Positions 35,388-44,285 of a stretch of DNA of 64,000 nucleotides are shown one piece after another (position 1 is the first letter of the stretch; each line of letters opens with the position of its first letter). The DNA comes from Flavipsychrobacter sp. GTDB lineage: Bacteria; Bacteroidota; Bacteroidia; Chitinophagales; Chitinophagaceae. The position numbers and the translations under genes are program-made. The notes beneath the pieces are model-generated. The model did no database searches, was not told where the DNA came from, and was given only the letters and a program-made list of their open reading frames with translations. Where the stretch lies: contig JAFIGV010000007.1 in NCBI GenBank assembly GCA_017849575.1, positions 124,001-188,000 of the forward strand. The letters run 5' to 3'.

Positions 35388-35539
35388 TTGGGATTTACTA
35401 CTCTGATCACCTTCGGCACTATGCTGGCGGAAAACCCTCCCGATTTTGACGGCGACCCGGGTATTCCCCCCTCATCGACGGTGGAGCTTCATTGTTGGTG
35501 GGTGCGGCTGCGATGTATGGAGCACGGAAGCTAAAGTGA
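35388..35539 (+). pseudogene. Short PID-CTERM-like exported protein, frameshifted in a C run
   Basis: In one frame a signal-peptide-like stretch (GFTTLITFGTMLA, from a TTG at 35388 or the ATG at 35421) is followed by ENPPDFDGDPGIPP. After the six-C run at 35466-35471 the next frame reads LIDGGASLLVGAAAMYGARK and stops at 35539. With one more C the join reads GIPPLIDGGASLL, which matches the PID-CTERM sorting tail of Bacteroidota: a P(L)IDGG motif, a hydrophobic helix with YG, then basic end residues. The full product would be about 50 residues. The N-terminal start is uncertain. The remainder of 35150-35640 shows no other convincing gene. Confidence 0.5.
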
Positions 35540-35640
35540 AAAAAATAATATTACTGCATTTAAGACGTCCTTCATTCAATACTTCGGGACGAATAAGAGA
35601 TCGCTTATCTGAAAGAAAAACTGTGTAGTCTTTAAAGTTT

Positions 35641-36207
35641 TCAAACCGCTCTCATGGGCTTTAAAGTCTCTGTCCAGCGGTGCAACTCGGCGAGCATGGT
35701 ATCGGCAGATTTAGTCAGCATTTCGTCGGGCACGAACAGCCCTTCCTCATTGATATACTTCGTGAAAAACGGAATGTTTACCTGTTCTGCCAGGGGCATC
35801 ATACTTAGCGTCGTCAGCACCTGTTTTAGCATTTGAGTCGCCCTCAGTCCGGCAGATACGCCTCCATAACTAACGATGCCCACAGGCTTGTGGCGCCATT
35901 CATGAAACAAATAATCAAGAGCATTTTTTATCGGTGCGGGAAAACCGAAATTGTATTCGCCCAAAACGATGATAAATGCATCCGCTTCATTGATGGTTGT
36001 GCTCCAGCGCCGGGTATGTTCATACTGATATTGCTGAAGCCGCGGATGGTTGGGCTCGGTCATAAAGGGCAGATCTATTCTCGCCAGATCCAGTAATTCT
36101 ACGTCAAATTTGCTGACACTTCGGGCCCTTTCACTTATCCAATCTGCGACCAAAATGCCCTTACTCCCCTCTCGGTTTGTTGACGTAATAACTTTCAGTT
36201 TGTGCAT
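35641..36207 (-). CDS. NAD(P)H-dependent FMN reductase family protein
   Basis: 188 residues from the ATG at 36207 (MHKLKVITSTNREGSKG); an in-frame TTG at 36219 would add four residues and is less likely. The flavodoxin-like fold shows the phosphate loop STNREGSKG, the flavin segment LGEYNFGFPAPIKNALDYL and KPVGIVSYGGVSAG. Members reduce FMN, azo dyes, chromate or quinones; the substrate here is unknown. It is transcribed alone. Confidence 0.88.
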   Translation of the reverse strand: MHKLKVITSTNREGSKGILVADWISERARSVSKFDVELLDLARIDLPFMTEPNHPRLQQYQYEHTRRWSTTINEADAFIIVLGEYNFGFPAPIKNALDYLFHEWRHKPVGIVSYGGVSAGLRATQMLKQVLTTLSMMPLAEQVNIPFFTKYINEEGLFVPDEMLTKSADTMLAELHRWTETLKPMRAV

Positions 36208-36423
36208 CTTTCCTTTCAAATTATATCCGCAGCAAAGTTAACGGAAAGGAGTTCCGGCGAATGGGGAAGACTGAGGCAATTTCGCCATGTTCCTATTTAC
36301 AATTTCTATCGCGGTTGATGCAGGTTGTGGCCTTTGCCGCGGGTTTCGCATTTGGAGATTACCCTAAAAATTCAGTAAGCTGCCTTCCGGGTGGTGGTGC
36401 AGCGACGGCGTAGAGTATTGCCC

Positions 36424-36431
36424 TATCTTTG
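36424..36431 (+). promoter_or_regulatory. -7 promoter element of the RluF-like gene
   Basis: TATCTTTG matches TAnnTTTG exactly and ends 10 bases before the ATG at 36442. The apparent longer reading frame from 36391 runs through this box, so the ATG at 36442 is the start. Confidence 0.6.
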
Positions 36432-36441
36432 CGCCCTGATC

Positions 36442-37341
36442 ATGCGACCCGCCAACAAAAGAAAAAATACCGACGACTCGGTGAGCCTCAACAAATACAT
36501 CAGCGACACTGGCTTTTGCAGCCGGCGCGAAGCGGATGATTATATCGCTCAGGGGAGAGTAACAATTAACGACGAGATTGCGCTAAGCGGCAACCGGGTA
36601 GTAAACGGCGATGTGGTGGAGATTGACGGAGAGCCGATCAGGAAAAAGAACAAGACCGTTTACCTTGCTTTTCATAAACCGGTGGGAGTAACCTCAACTA
36701 CCGACCCAAAGGATAAAACCAACATCATTGACTTTATCAACTTCAAATTCCGCATTTTCCCTATAGGCAGACTCGACAAGGATTCCGAGGGTTTGATCTT
36801 TCTCACGAACGATGGCAATATTGTCAATAAAATTCTCCGGGCCGAAAACAATAATGAAAAAGAATACGTCGTAACGGTAGATCAGCCCCTCACACCCGAT
36901 TTTCTGCAACAGATGAGCGAGGGCGTGCGAATATTGCGCACCCGTACCAAGCCTTGTAAAGTAAGCCAGGAAAACAAATACGTGTTTCGAATCACACTGA
37001 CCCAGGGCATGAACCGACAAATACGAAGGATGTGCGATGCGCTTGGCTACAAGGTAAAAAAGCTGGTCCGCGTACGGATTATGAACGTACACCTCGGTAA
37101 GCTCCCGTCGGGCCACTGGCGTTTTCTTACTGCTGAAGAAGTGGAGACGATCAGCCGTATGACAGATGTTGTTTCGGCACCGGCATTAAGACCCAAAAAG
37201 TCTGTTCATTCGTCTGGCAAGTCAAAAACTACCGCGTCCAAAGAATCAACAGACATCTCGCCTCAGATGTATTTGCAAACTGAAAAACCCAAAAAGCCGA
37301 AGACCTTTAAGGATTTCAGAAAAGCAGGCAAAAAGAAGTAA
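36442..37341 (+). CDS. 23S rRNA pseudouridine synthase, RluF/RsuA family
   Basis: 299 residues. The N-terminal S4 RNA-binding domain (LNKYISDTGFCSRREADDYI) is followed by the RsuA/RluB/E/F catalytic domain with GRLDKDSEGLIFLTNDG (catalytic Asp in GRLDKDS) and MNRQIRRMCDALGYKVKKL. GFCSRREAD and the QGMNRQIRRM form favour the RluF type, which modifies 23S rRNA position 2604, by similarity only. The last ~65 residues are a Lys/Ser-rich tail outside the family core. The start is set by the promoter box at 36424-36431. Confidence 0.88.
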   Translation: MRPANKRKNTDDSVSLNKYISDTGFCSRREADDYIAQGRVTINDEIALSGNRVVNGDVVEIDGEPIRKKNKTVYLAFHKPVGVTSTTDPKDKTNIIDFINFKFRIFPIGRLDKDSEGLIFLTNDGNIVNKILRAENNNEKEYVVTVDQPLTPDFLQQMSEGVRILRTRTKPCKVSQENKYVFRITLTQGMNRQIRRMCDALGYKVKKLVRVRIMNVHLGKLPSGHWRFLTAEEVETISRMTDVVSAPALRPKKSVHSSGKSKTTASKESTDISPQMYLQTEKPKKPKTFKDFRKAGKKK

Positions 37342-37615
37342 TGTACAGGAAGCAAAGAAAAGCCGTAGCACTTTTCGCCTTTCCTGAATCAGCAGTTTAT
37401 GCTTCAATTGGTGACACAGAGCACCAAATACCATGACCGGATATTGTAATCTTGCGGAGAATTTTGCAGGCTACGACTTCTGCCGGTAATCAATACCACC
37501 GGCCCTATGGGGAAGACGGCAACTTGCAGATCAACAACGCATGCGCATGACCTCTCCACTAGTCTCCACTGTACCGAACGTTTTGCATTTTTTCATGCTT
37601 CAAAATAAATAAACG

Positions 37616-38071
37616 ATGTTACGAAAGACCAAGACTACGCTCGGCTTCGCGATGGCCATGGTGGCATTGACGCTGGGCTCATGCGGCAGCGAACCGGAAA
37701 AGAAGACTTCGGCCCCCGGAGTGGATAATACTGCACCGGCCACTCCTGCTGTGAACGGAGAAACTGTGTACAAGAACACCTGTGTGGCCTGCCATCAGGC
37801 AGACGGAAAGGGAGTGGCCAAAACGTTCCCTCCGTTGGTGCACTCGGATTTTCTGGCCAACAAAGAGGCTGTGATTACACAGGTGATTAATGGTAAATCC
37901 GGCGAACTGGTGGTGAACGGCGAAACCTACAACAACACGATGCCGCCACAGAATCTTAAAGATGAAGAGATAGCTGCCGTACTGACTTATGTGTACACTC
38001 ATTTTAACGATGGTGGCCCTGTGACGGTAGAAGAAGTAAAGGCAGTACGCGAAAAAGGAAAAACTAACTGA
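37616..38071 (+). CDS. Monohaem c-type cytochrome lipoprotein
   Basis: 151 residues. The lipoprotein signal ends LTLGSCGSE, followed by a Pro/Ala/Thr linker and one class I cytochrome c domain: haem motif CVACH at about residue 56, and the axial methionine probably in NNTMPPQ. It should be a periplasm-facing electron carrier. Its relation to the cbb3 oxidase 8 kb away is plausible but not shown. It converges with the SprE-like gene over a shared 15-bp terminator. The 274 bp upstream contain nothing convincing. Confidence 0.85.
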   Translation: MLRKTKTTLGFAMAMVALTLGSCGSEPEKKTSAPGVDNTAPATPAVNGETVYKNTCVACHQADGKGVAKTFPPLVHSDFLANKEAVITQVINGKSGELVVNGETYNNTMPPQNLKDEEIAAVLTYVYTHFNDGGPVTVEEVKAVREKGKTN

Positions 38072-38082
38072 TTCTCACCGAC

Positions 38083-38122
38083 AAAAAAAGTACCGGCCTC
38101 TGGAAGCGCCGGTACTTTTTTT
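38083..38122. terminator. Bidirectional terminator between cytochrome c and SprE-like genes
   Basis: A perfect 15-bp stem (38083-38097 with 38108-38122) has seven A at one end and seven T at the other, so it works on both strands for the two convergent genes. Confidence 0.9.
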
Positions 38123-38172
38123 ATGTGCAAGCCCCTCGCCAAGGGGCAACTTGCTATTACAATTATTTTCCA

Positions 38173-41100
38173 CTACTTATAGCTGGCCTTATAAAATTTC
38201 AAATAAGGATCCATATCGCGATCGAAAGAAAGCTTTTTGTAATTATCGGCAGAAATAAGCATCAGGGTATATTCCTCCGGCTTGTATTCTTTCAGTAAAA
38301 GATTGTTTGAACGCACGGCATTGAGATAGACCTTTGCATGGGCCGCACTCGGGAACGATTTGACCAGGATCATACCCTGGTTGGGCTTCAGCATTTCAAG
38401 GCCTACCGACAGATTCTGCGCGCTGAAATTAAAAGTATTGAAATCAGAAAGGCCGGCCTTTAACCCTAAGGTCTTCGACTCCACCTTATTGAAGTAAAAG
38501 ACAAAAAAGTGCTCTGACGAAGGCTTGTATGCGTATGCTGCTGGCGCACCTGGCCTGGTAGCCGAAGGGTTCGGTAAGGCAGGCGGCGCGGGGGGTGTAG
38601 CCGTGGTGTCTGCAGGTGCTATAACTGTTGTTGAGGTGGAGTCCGTGGTGTCTGCCGCAGGCTTATTCTTACGGATAAAATCAAGAACAGCATCGGCCCA
38701 TGACCGTAAGGAATCGGAAGGTTTAACAGCAATAAACTCTGTGAGCAGGCTATCGGCGCGACCGTAGCTGCCCACCCCTGCCAGAGCAATAGCTTCCATA
38801 ATCCGGAACCGGTTGTTATATACCGGGTCGGTAAATTGTTGCTGTCCGGTGCGCACCCGCTGCAACACATCGCTGTAGCGCCGCTGCATCATCAATCCGT
38901 AGGTTTCGTCATAGTAATTGGCTACGGATACATTTGACGCCAGTAAACCATTGGCATTTTGAGACGGAGCCACTTCTTTGGCCCATTGCGATTCTCCATA
39001 GTTGTTTCTCAATTGCTCGCTGAAGGCCTGCGCCTCACTCAGTTTGTTTTGACGCAGCGCAATCAGATAGCGCAGGTAGGTGGCTTCGGCTTTGTGGCTG
39101 TGTGCGGGGAACCTGGTATCAAGTGTATCCAAGGCGGTACTTCCATGCGGATAATCTTCAAGCTCCTTGACATAGGCATCTGCAAGAGCAATGTAGGCAT
39201 CTTGTATTCGCTTCTTCGCTAACTCCTGCTCTTCGGCAGTGCCGGGTATTGCTGCCAGCAAACTGGCTTCTGTAGGCAATCCGTTTTCATCGGTTTCCGG
39301 AGAGGCTGCCGCATCGCCACCCTCTGCCGCGCCATTTTCACCTGTTGCTGCGGCTACCGTACCACCATTCCCGGTGCGGCGCCAGTTGTCGGTGTTGGTG
39401 CGGTTGCCCCATTTGCGTTTAAAGTCGTTAAATCCCTGCTGCAACTCTACCGGATTGGAAAAATACCAGCTAACCGTACCGCCCGATGCAGCACCGGGAT
39501 CGCTTTCCTCGGGTGTAGCCGATGCATTTGCACCATCTGCAGCCCGGGCTATGCTGTCTTCCCGTTGCTTTTCCAGCAGCCGGATATATTTGCGCACTAT
39601 ATTACGCTGCTCTTTCTCCGAAAGCGAAGCCAAACGAAGCAGACTGTCCTGAGCAGCAATCACTTCTATGGGAGCCACTACCCGATCCAAAACTTTACTT
39701 CGCTTGGAGGCCAGTAAAATGGCGTCATCACCGGAAATACTTTTACCATACACAGCGGCACTGTCATAGGCAAGTTTTGCCGCGCGAAACCGGCCCTGCA
39801 GATAGTGGACGTCGCCGAGGCCGGAAAAGGACAATGCTTTCTGTTTTCGGGTGGACCGGGTACTCGCTATACTTTGCTGGAAATAGTTCAGGGCGTCATC
39901 CTCGCGCTTACTGTTCAGGGATAGCCTTCCCAATACATAATAAACCTGCTCATAGTAGGGAATATATTTTCCGTCATTCAGCATTCGCCTCAGTGAAGCG
40001 GTTGCCTGTTCCTGACTTCCCCCTTGTGCCAGCAAACTGTAGGCGAGGTTCTTGCGGGCATAAAAGTCCATGTCGATTTTGGGATTCAGGTCTATCACCG
40101 TCTGAAAATCCTGTGCCGCTACCAGATAGTCCTTTTGTTCGTAGGCGAGCTGTCCATTTAAGAAAGCCGCACGCATTCTTATCCAGTCGGGCATCTGCTC
40201 GTCGGCAATTACAAGCGCCAGATTTTCTGAAGCAGCAACGTATTTTTTCCTGCTCAGATTGAGGTAGGCCTTCTCGAGCGCTATGCGCCCCTTCATATCA
40301 TCAGTGAGGTTTTTGTCGGTCTCAATCAAATCAAGAATCGATTCGGCGTCGTCTTCCCGATGACCCTCTGTGTAGGTACGTGCCAGCCACAGGATGGCCT
40401 CATTGTTGGCGGGTTTATGCTTCAAAAAATCCAGAGCACCTTTTTTGTCCTGCTGCAGTACGGAGACTTCCTTATCTACGGGCTTTTTCCGGGCTGCGGC
40501 TTTTTTCATCTCTTCCGCCTTTCTTCGCTGGTTCATGGCAATGATGTAGCGGAATGAGGTGGCGGCTTCCGCGTAGTTTCCTTTGTAGTAGTAGGCTTGT
40601 CCCATCAGCAGGTAAAGGTCATCGGCCCATTTTGTACGCGGGTCGTGAATCTGGATGCCTACCGATGCCTTACGGATAATGCTGTCCATATCCGGTGCCA
40701 GTTTGGTAGAGTCGCGATCCGGGTCGAAGGGAAACAAGGCCAACAGACTGTCATAATCTTCCTTGCTCATGCGCTGCATATTGGCAAGCGCCTCATCCAT
40801 CTTTTTATCGGCATTGAAATAATAGTTATAGTGCGTGTAGGTATTTTGTAAAAGCCTTCGCGGCACCGACCACTTTTTCTTCAGCATTTTCTCATTGTTC
40901 CAGGCGCTTCGTTTCTGTTTTATCTTCAGTTCCAGCGCCAGCTTCATCTTATCCTCCTTCTGCTTTTCCTTAGTCTTTTGCAGTCCTTCCTTCTGCGCTT
41001 TTACTTTGGCCAGGCTGTCGGCCCTGGCTTTGCGCACGGCCTTCACGCTGTCCATGTATTTAGTCCGTACTGCAGTGACGCTATCGTTAAAATGTTTTCG

Positions 41101-41784
41101 CACGGCTGCGGCACTGTCGAGCGCGTGTTTACGAACGGCTATCATGCTGTCTGCTATGTGCTTACGGGCCTCGCGGGTACTGTCCACCCTTATCTGCCGA
41201 ACCAGCGCGACACTGTCTTTGTAGCGCTTGCTACCACGGTATTTCCGGATGACAGCCAAACTATCCGCACGATGCTTTTGCACCGCACGTATGCTATCTG
41301 TGGTGTGTTTACGAATCGCCAGCAAGCTATCAGCCACTCTCTGACGTTCTGTCCGGATGGAATCAAACACGTGCTGCCGGGCCATCTTCATGCTATCAAC
41401 TCTATGTTTGCGCACCTGTGCAACGCTATCTTTATAGTGCTTACTGCTGCGGTATTTTCGAATAGTAGCCAGACTATCAGCGATATGCATTCGCACTGCT
41501 TTCAGGCTGTCGGCCGTATGCTGACGTGCGGTGCGGGCACTGTCAAGCACCCGCTTCTGTGCCGCTCTGGTACTATCCAATAGGTGTTGACGTGCGGTAC
41601 GAGTGCTGTCTAAAATGCGGCGTTGCTCTTCGCGCGCAGCATCTATCGCATTCTGGCGGGCTACTCGAATGCTGTCGGTGTTTACCTTTTGCTGCGCAAG
41701 GGAAACAAGGGGTGATAGTAAGCTGAAACAAGTAATCAAAAACAATATGATCCTAAAGCTCAATGTCTTTATCTGTAATCGCAC
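38173..41784 (-). CDS. SprE/PorW-like TPR protein of the type IX secretion/gliding system
   Basis: About 1203 residues. An N-terminal membrane segment or signal (RIILFLITCFSLLSPLVSLAQ) is followed by ~240 residues of 11-residue repeats of the form xAVRKHxxDSx (about 16 copies, ~40980-41690), then several TPR-like regions (WADDLYLLMGQAYYYKGNYAEAATSF is one, here in parts: LLMGQAYYYKGNYAEAA; YVLGRLSLNSKREDDALNYF) and a conserved C-terminal domain (HFFVFYFNKVESKTLGLKAGLSDFN, in parts: FVFYFNKVESKTL). The TPR array plus C-terminal domain resemble SprE/PorW, needed for T9SS function. The start is uncertain: the GTG at 41784 or TTG at 41763 are the first candidates after the promoter at 41856-41863, and no ATG is available. 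Confidence 0.8.
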   Translation of the reverse strand: MRLQIKTLSFRIILFLITCFSLLSPLVSLAQQKVNTDSIRVARQNAIDAAREEQRRILDSTRTARQHLLDSTRAAQKRVLDSARTARQHTADSLKAVRMHIADSLATIRKYRSSKHYKDSVAQVRKHRVDSMKMARQHVFDSIRTERQRVADSLLAIRKHTTDSIRAVQKHRADSLAVIRKYRGSKRYKDSVALVRQIRVDSTREARKHIADSMIAVRKHALDSAAAVRKHFNDSVTAVRTKYMDSVKAVRKARADSLAKVKAQKEGLQKTKEKQKEDKMKLALELKIKQKRSAWNNEKMLKKKWSVPRRLLQNTYTHYNYYFNADKKMDEALANMQRMSKEDYDSLLALFPFDPDRDSTKLAPDMDSIIRKASVGIQIHDPRTKWADDLYLLMGQAYYYKGNYAEAATSFRYIIAMNQRRKAEEMKKAAARKKPVDKEVSVLQQDKKGALDFLKHKPANNEAILWLARTYTEGHREDDAESILDLIETDKNLTDDMKGRIALEKAYLNLSRKKYVAASENLALVIADEQMPDWIRMRAAFLNGQLAYEQKDYLVAAQDFQTVIDLNPKIDMDFYARKNLAYSLLAQGGSQEQATASLRRMLNDGKYIPYYEQVYYVLGRLSLNSKREDDALNYFQQSIASTRSTRKQKALSFSGLGDVHYLQGRFRAAKLAYDSAAVYGKSISGDDAILLASKRSKVLDRVVAPIEVIAAQDSLLRLASLSEKEQRNIVRKYIRLLEKQREDSIARAADGANASATPEESDPGAASGGTVSWYFSNPVELQQGFNDFKRKWGNRTNTDNWRRTGNGGTVAAATGENGAAEGGDAAASPETDENGLPTEASLLAAIPGTAEEQELAKKRIQDAYIALADAYVKELEDYPHGSTALDTLDTRFPAHSHKAEATYLRYLIALRQNKLSEAQAFSEQLRNNYGESQWAKEVAPSQNANGLLASNVSVANYYDETYGLMMQRRYSDVLQRVRTGQQQFTDPVYNNRFRIMEAIALAGVGSYGRADSLLTEFIAVKPSDSLRSWADAVLDFIRKNKPAADTTDSTSTTVIAPADTTATPPAPPALPNPSATRPGAPAAYAYKPSSEHFFVFYFNKVESKTLGLKAGLSDFNTFNFSAQNLSVGLEMLKPNQGMILVKSFPSAAHAKVYLNAVRSNNLLLKEYKPEEYTLMLISADNYKKLSFDRDMDPYLKFYKASYK
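40980..41690 (-). repeat. 33-bp coding tandem repeat (hendecads) in the SprE-like gene
   Basis: The encoded unit is 11 residues, e.g. RAVQKHRADSL, KAVRMHIADSL, LAIRKHTTDSI, IAVRKHALDSA, AAVRKHFNDSV. Two copies are longer by five residues (RKYRSSKHYKDSV and RKYRGSKRYKDSV) and lie about 80 residues apart, so a larger block has been duplicated. Eleven-residue periodicity favours a right-handed coiled coil. The DNA copies are diverged, so recombination between them is not obviously recent. Confidence 0.85.
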
Positions 41785-41855
41785 TTTGTAATAACTGAGT
41801 TTTCTAATAATTATTATGCATACTGATGAGCCCGGTATGCATCGGCCATTGTCTC

Positions 41856-41863
41856 CAAAAGTA
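41856..41863 (-). promoter_or_regulatory. -7 promoter element of the SprE-like gene
   Basis: Read on the minus strand this is TACTTTTG, an exact TAnnTTTG match, about 70 bases before the GTG at 41784. The TTG at 41868 lies upstream of it and cannot be the start. Confidence 0.5.
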
Positions 41864-42019
41864 GGCAAAAGGCTTTGTAATCGCCTCCCTCACAATACAA
41901 AATATAGTTATAATGGGTGGCCTGTTTTCAGTGGGATACCTGCTACTTTGCGCGCCCACAAAAAACCGGATTGTGCAACTTCGGCGGGATTGTTATTTTT
42001 AAAGTCCATTTGTGATACT

Positions 42020-43195
42020 GTGAATCATCAAACACTCGTACAGGAATACGAAGCCCTTTTTAATAATGCTGCTATTGGCATTATCACCGTCAACCAAAAA
42101 GGAGAGATTGTTCTGGTCAATGAATTTGCACTGAAACAGTTCAATTATTCCCGGGAGGAGATATTGGGTAAAAAGATAGAGCTGCTGATACCTTCCCGCT
42201 ATCGGGGGCGTCATGAAAAGCATCGCACCTCTTATTATAACGATAACCCCCACAGCCGGCCCATGGGTAGCGGCATGGATCTTTTTGCCGTAAAAAAAGA
42301 CGGGAAAGAATTTCCGGTTGAAGTAAGTTTAAGCACATACAGCACTGTAGAAGGTACGTTTGCTATTGCCTTTGTAAGTGATATAAGCATAAGGAAACAA
42401 TCTGAAAATGAGCTGGTAAAACTAAACGCCGAGCTCGAGCAAAAAGTGAAGGAGAGGACTCAGTCGCTCTCTGAAGCTCTGGAGAAGGAAAAAGAGCTTA
42501 ATGAGTTGAAATCGCGCTTTGTATCTATGGCTTCGCACGAGTTTCGCACGCCGCTCAGTACCATTCTTTCTTCTGCATACCTGCTTACAAAATATCAGCT
42601 CAGCGAAGAACAGACCAAACGCGACAAACACATACAGCGCATAGTATCTTCAGTGAATATGCTGAATGATATCCTGAACGACTTTCTTTCCGTGGGAAAA
42701 ATCGAAGAAGGAAAAATTCAGGTACGGTTTGCCGAAATTGATATCGAGTCGGCCATAACCGGCATCATCAATGAATTGCTTACGATTATTAAACCGGGCC
42801 AGAGTATTGAATATGTGCATGAGGGTGAGCCCTACTTTGTACTCGATGCCACCCTGCTCAAACACATTGTAATGAACCTGGTCTCCAACGCTATAAAGTT
42901 CTCCCCCGAAGGCTGCACCATCAGTTTAAAGACCCGACACACACCCCAAGAACTTTCTCTTTCGGTAAAGGATAAAGGGGTAGGAATATCCCGGGAAGAC
43001 CAGCAGCATTTGTTTGAACGCTTTTTCCGTGGCCATAATGTTACCAATATTCAGGGCACCGGACTTGGTCTGCACATTGTAGCCAAATATGCAGAGCTCA
43101 TGAATGGCACGGTGACCTGCAGTAGTGAGCTGAACCATGGAACCGAATTCATTATTACATTTAGGGAGCGAAATGAGAGCGAAATTGATGCTTAA
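42020..43195 (+). CDS. PAS-domain sensor histidine kinase (FixL-like PAS)
   Basis: 391 residues if it starts at the GTG at 42020 (VNHQTLVQEYEALFNNAAIG); a TTG at 41990 is an alternative, and the in-frame region further upstream has no domain. There are no membrane helices. The PAS domain (~residues 5-125) contains LIPSRYRGRHEKHRTSYY and MGSGMDLFAVKKDGKEFPV, close to the FixL pattern RxRHxxY...G....rkDGxxFP; the histidine aligned with the FixL haem ligand is present, but FixL's distal Arg position is Met. Then come a coiled coil, the HisKA box MASHEFRTPLS, and the ATPase with NLVSNAIKF, DKGVGI, GTGLGLHI. It is followed after 34 bp by its likely partner response regulator. Confidence 0.85.
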   Translation: MNHQTLVQEYEALFNNAAIGIITVNQKGEIVLVNEFALKQFNYSREEILGKKIELLIPSRYRGRHEKHRTSYYNDNPHSRPMGSGMDLFAVKKDGKEFPVEVSLSTYSTVEGTFAIAFVSDISIRKQSENELVKLNAELEQKVKERTQSLSEALEKEKELNELKSRFVSMASHEFRTPLSTILSSAYLLTKYQLSEEQTKRDKHIQRIVSSVNMLNDILNDFLSVGKIEEGKIQVRFAEIDIESAITGIINELLTIIKPGQSIEYVHEGEPYFVLDATLLKHIVMNLVSNAIKFSPEGCTISLKTRHTPQELSLSVKDKGVGISREDQQHLFERFFRGHNVTNIQGTGLGLHIVAKYAELMNGTVTCSSELNHGTEFIITFRERNESEIDA

Positions 43196-43229
43196 TCACA
43201 CACAACATTCAAAATAAGGCTTCAAAAAA

Positions 43230-44285
43230 ATGAAAACCGTACTGCTCATCGAAGACAATGAGGAAATAAGGGAGAATATGAGCGAGATTATAGAGCTCGC
43301 CAACTACAAGGTGATCACCGCGCCGGACGGAAAGCAGGGAATAGAGCAGGCAGTCAAACACAAACCGGACGTGATTGTCTGCGACATTATGATGCCGGTG
43401 CTTGATGGATATGGGGTGATCCACATGCTGCAGAAAAATGACGCAACCCGCAACATCCCTTTTATCTTCCTTACGGCAAAAGCAGAACGGTCGGAAATAC
43501 GAAAAGGGATGGAACTCGGTGCTGACGACTACATTACCAAACCATTTAACGGAACGGAGCTACTCAATGCTATTGAAAGCCGAATTAGAAAATCAGACTT
43601 TCTAAAGCAAGAGATTACGCCTGATCTTAATGGCCTGAATCAGATCATAAGCAGCACCGGGGGCAAGGACCTGCTTAAAGAGCTCGCAAAAGACCGCAGC
43701 GTAAACAAGTACAAGAAAAAGCAGATTATCTACACCGAGGGCAATCATGCCTTGCGTCTCTTCTACATTGAGCGGGGGAAGGTGAAAACTTACAAAACCA
43801 ACGACGACGGAAAGGAACTGGTAGTAGGGCTGTATAACGAAGGAGATTTTTTCGGGTACCTTGCCCTGCTGGAAGGCACTACCTACAAAGAAACAGCAGA
43901 GGCGATAGAAGAAACAGAGATTGCTGCCATACCGAAGGAGGAATTTGACCAACTGGTGAACAGCAACCGCGATGTGATGCAGAAATTCATCAGGCTGCTG
44001 GCGAAAAATGTGACGGACAAAGAGCAACAACTGCTGAGTATAGCCTACAATTCCTTACGTAAAAAAGTTGCTGATGCTTTGATCACCCTCAACCGGAAGT
44101 ATAAAAAGGAAAATGAACAGTTTGTGATAGACATCAGCCGCGAAAACCTGGCAACCATAGCGGGCACTGCCAAAGAATCGCTGATCCGCACGCTGAGCGA
44201 TTTCAAAGACGAAAAACTTATTGACATAACAGGCGGCGACATCGTAATCCTCAACGAGAAAAAACTGGAAAACCTGATTAATTAG
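43230..44285 (+). CDS. Response regulator fused to a CRP/FNR-type transcription factor
   Basis: 351 residues. Residues 1-120 are a receiver domain with acidic pair ED, phosphoacceptor D52 in VCDIMMPVLDG, Thr in FLTAKAE and Lys in TKPFNG. Residues ~150-265 are a cyclic-nucleotide-binding-type barrel (IIYTEGNHALRLFYIERGKVK; YNEGDFFGYLALLEG), and ~275-351 a CRP winged helix with ISRENLATIAGTAKESLIRTL. The recognition helix keeps the E and R positions of CRP/FNR (KESLIR). There are no FNR-type cysteines, so an iron-sulphur sensor is unlikely and phosphorylation by the adjacent kinase is the probable input. Its stop overlaps the stop of the opposite-strand gene. Confidence 0.9.
   Translation: MKTVLLIEDNEEIRENMSEIIELANYKVITAPDGKQGIEQAVKHKPDVIVCDIMMPVLDGYGVIHMLQKNDATRNIPFIFLTAKAERSEIRKGMELGADDYITKPFNGTELLNAIESRIRKSDFLKQEITPDLNGLNQIISSTGGKDLLKELAKDRSVNKYKKKQIIYTEGNHALRLFYIERGKVKTYKTNDDGKELVVGLYNEGDFFGYLALLEGTTYKETAEAIEETEIAAIPKEEFDQLVNSNRDVMQKFIRLLAKNVTDKEQQLLSIAYNSLRKKVADALITLNRKYKKENEQFVIDISRENLATIAGTAKESLIRTLSDFKDEKLIDITGGDIVILNEKKLENLIN

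Noticed and set aside
35258-35449. 63-codon frame before the PID-CTERM remnant
   Set aside because: Ends inside the PID-CTERM gene in another frame and shows no signal peptide or family; possibly decayed DNA but not supported as a gene.
39522-40262. 246-codon open frame opposite the SprE-like gene
   Set aside because: Arg/Ser/Cys-rich antisense frame of a TPR-coding region; no support.
40980-41690. Regularly spaced ~33-bp repeats that could suggest a CRISPR array
   Set aside because: The repeats are in frame, diverged and contiguous with no spacers; they encode 11-residue coiled-coil units.
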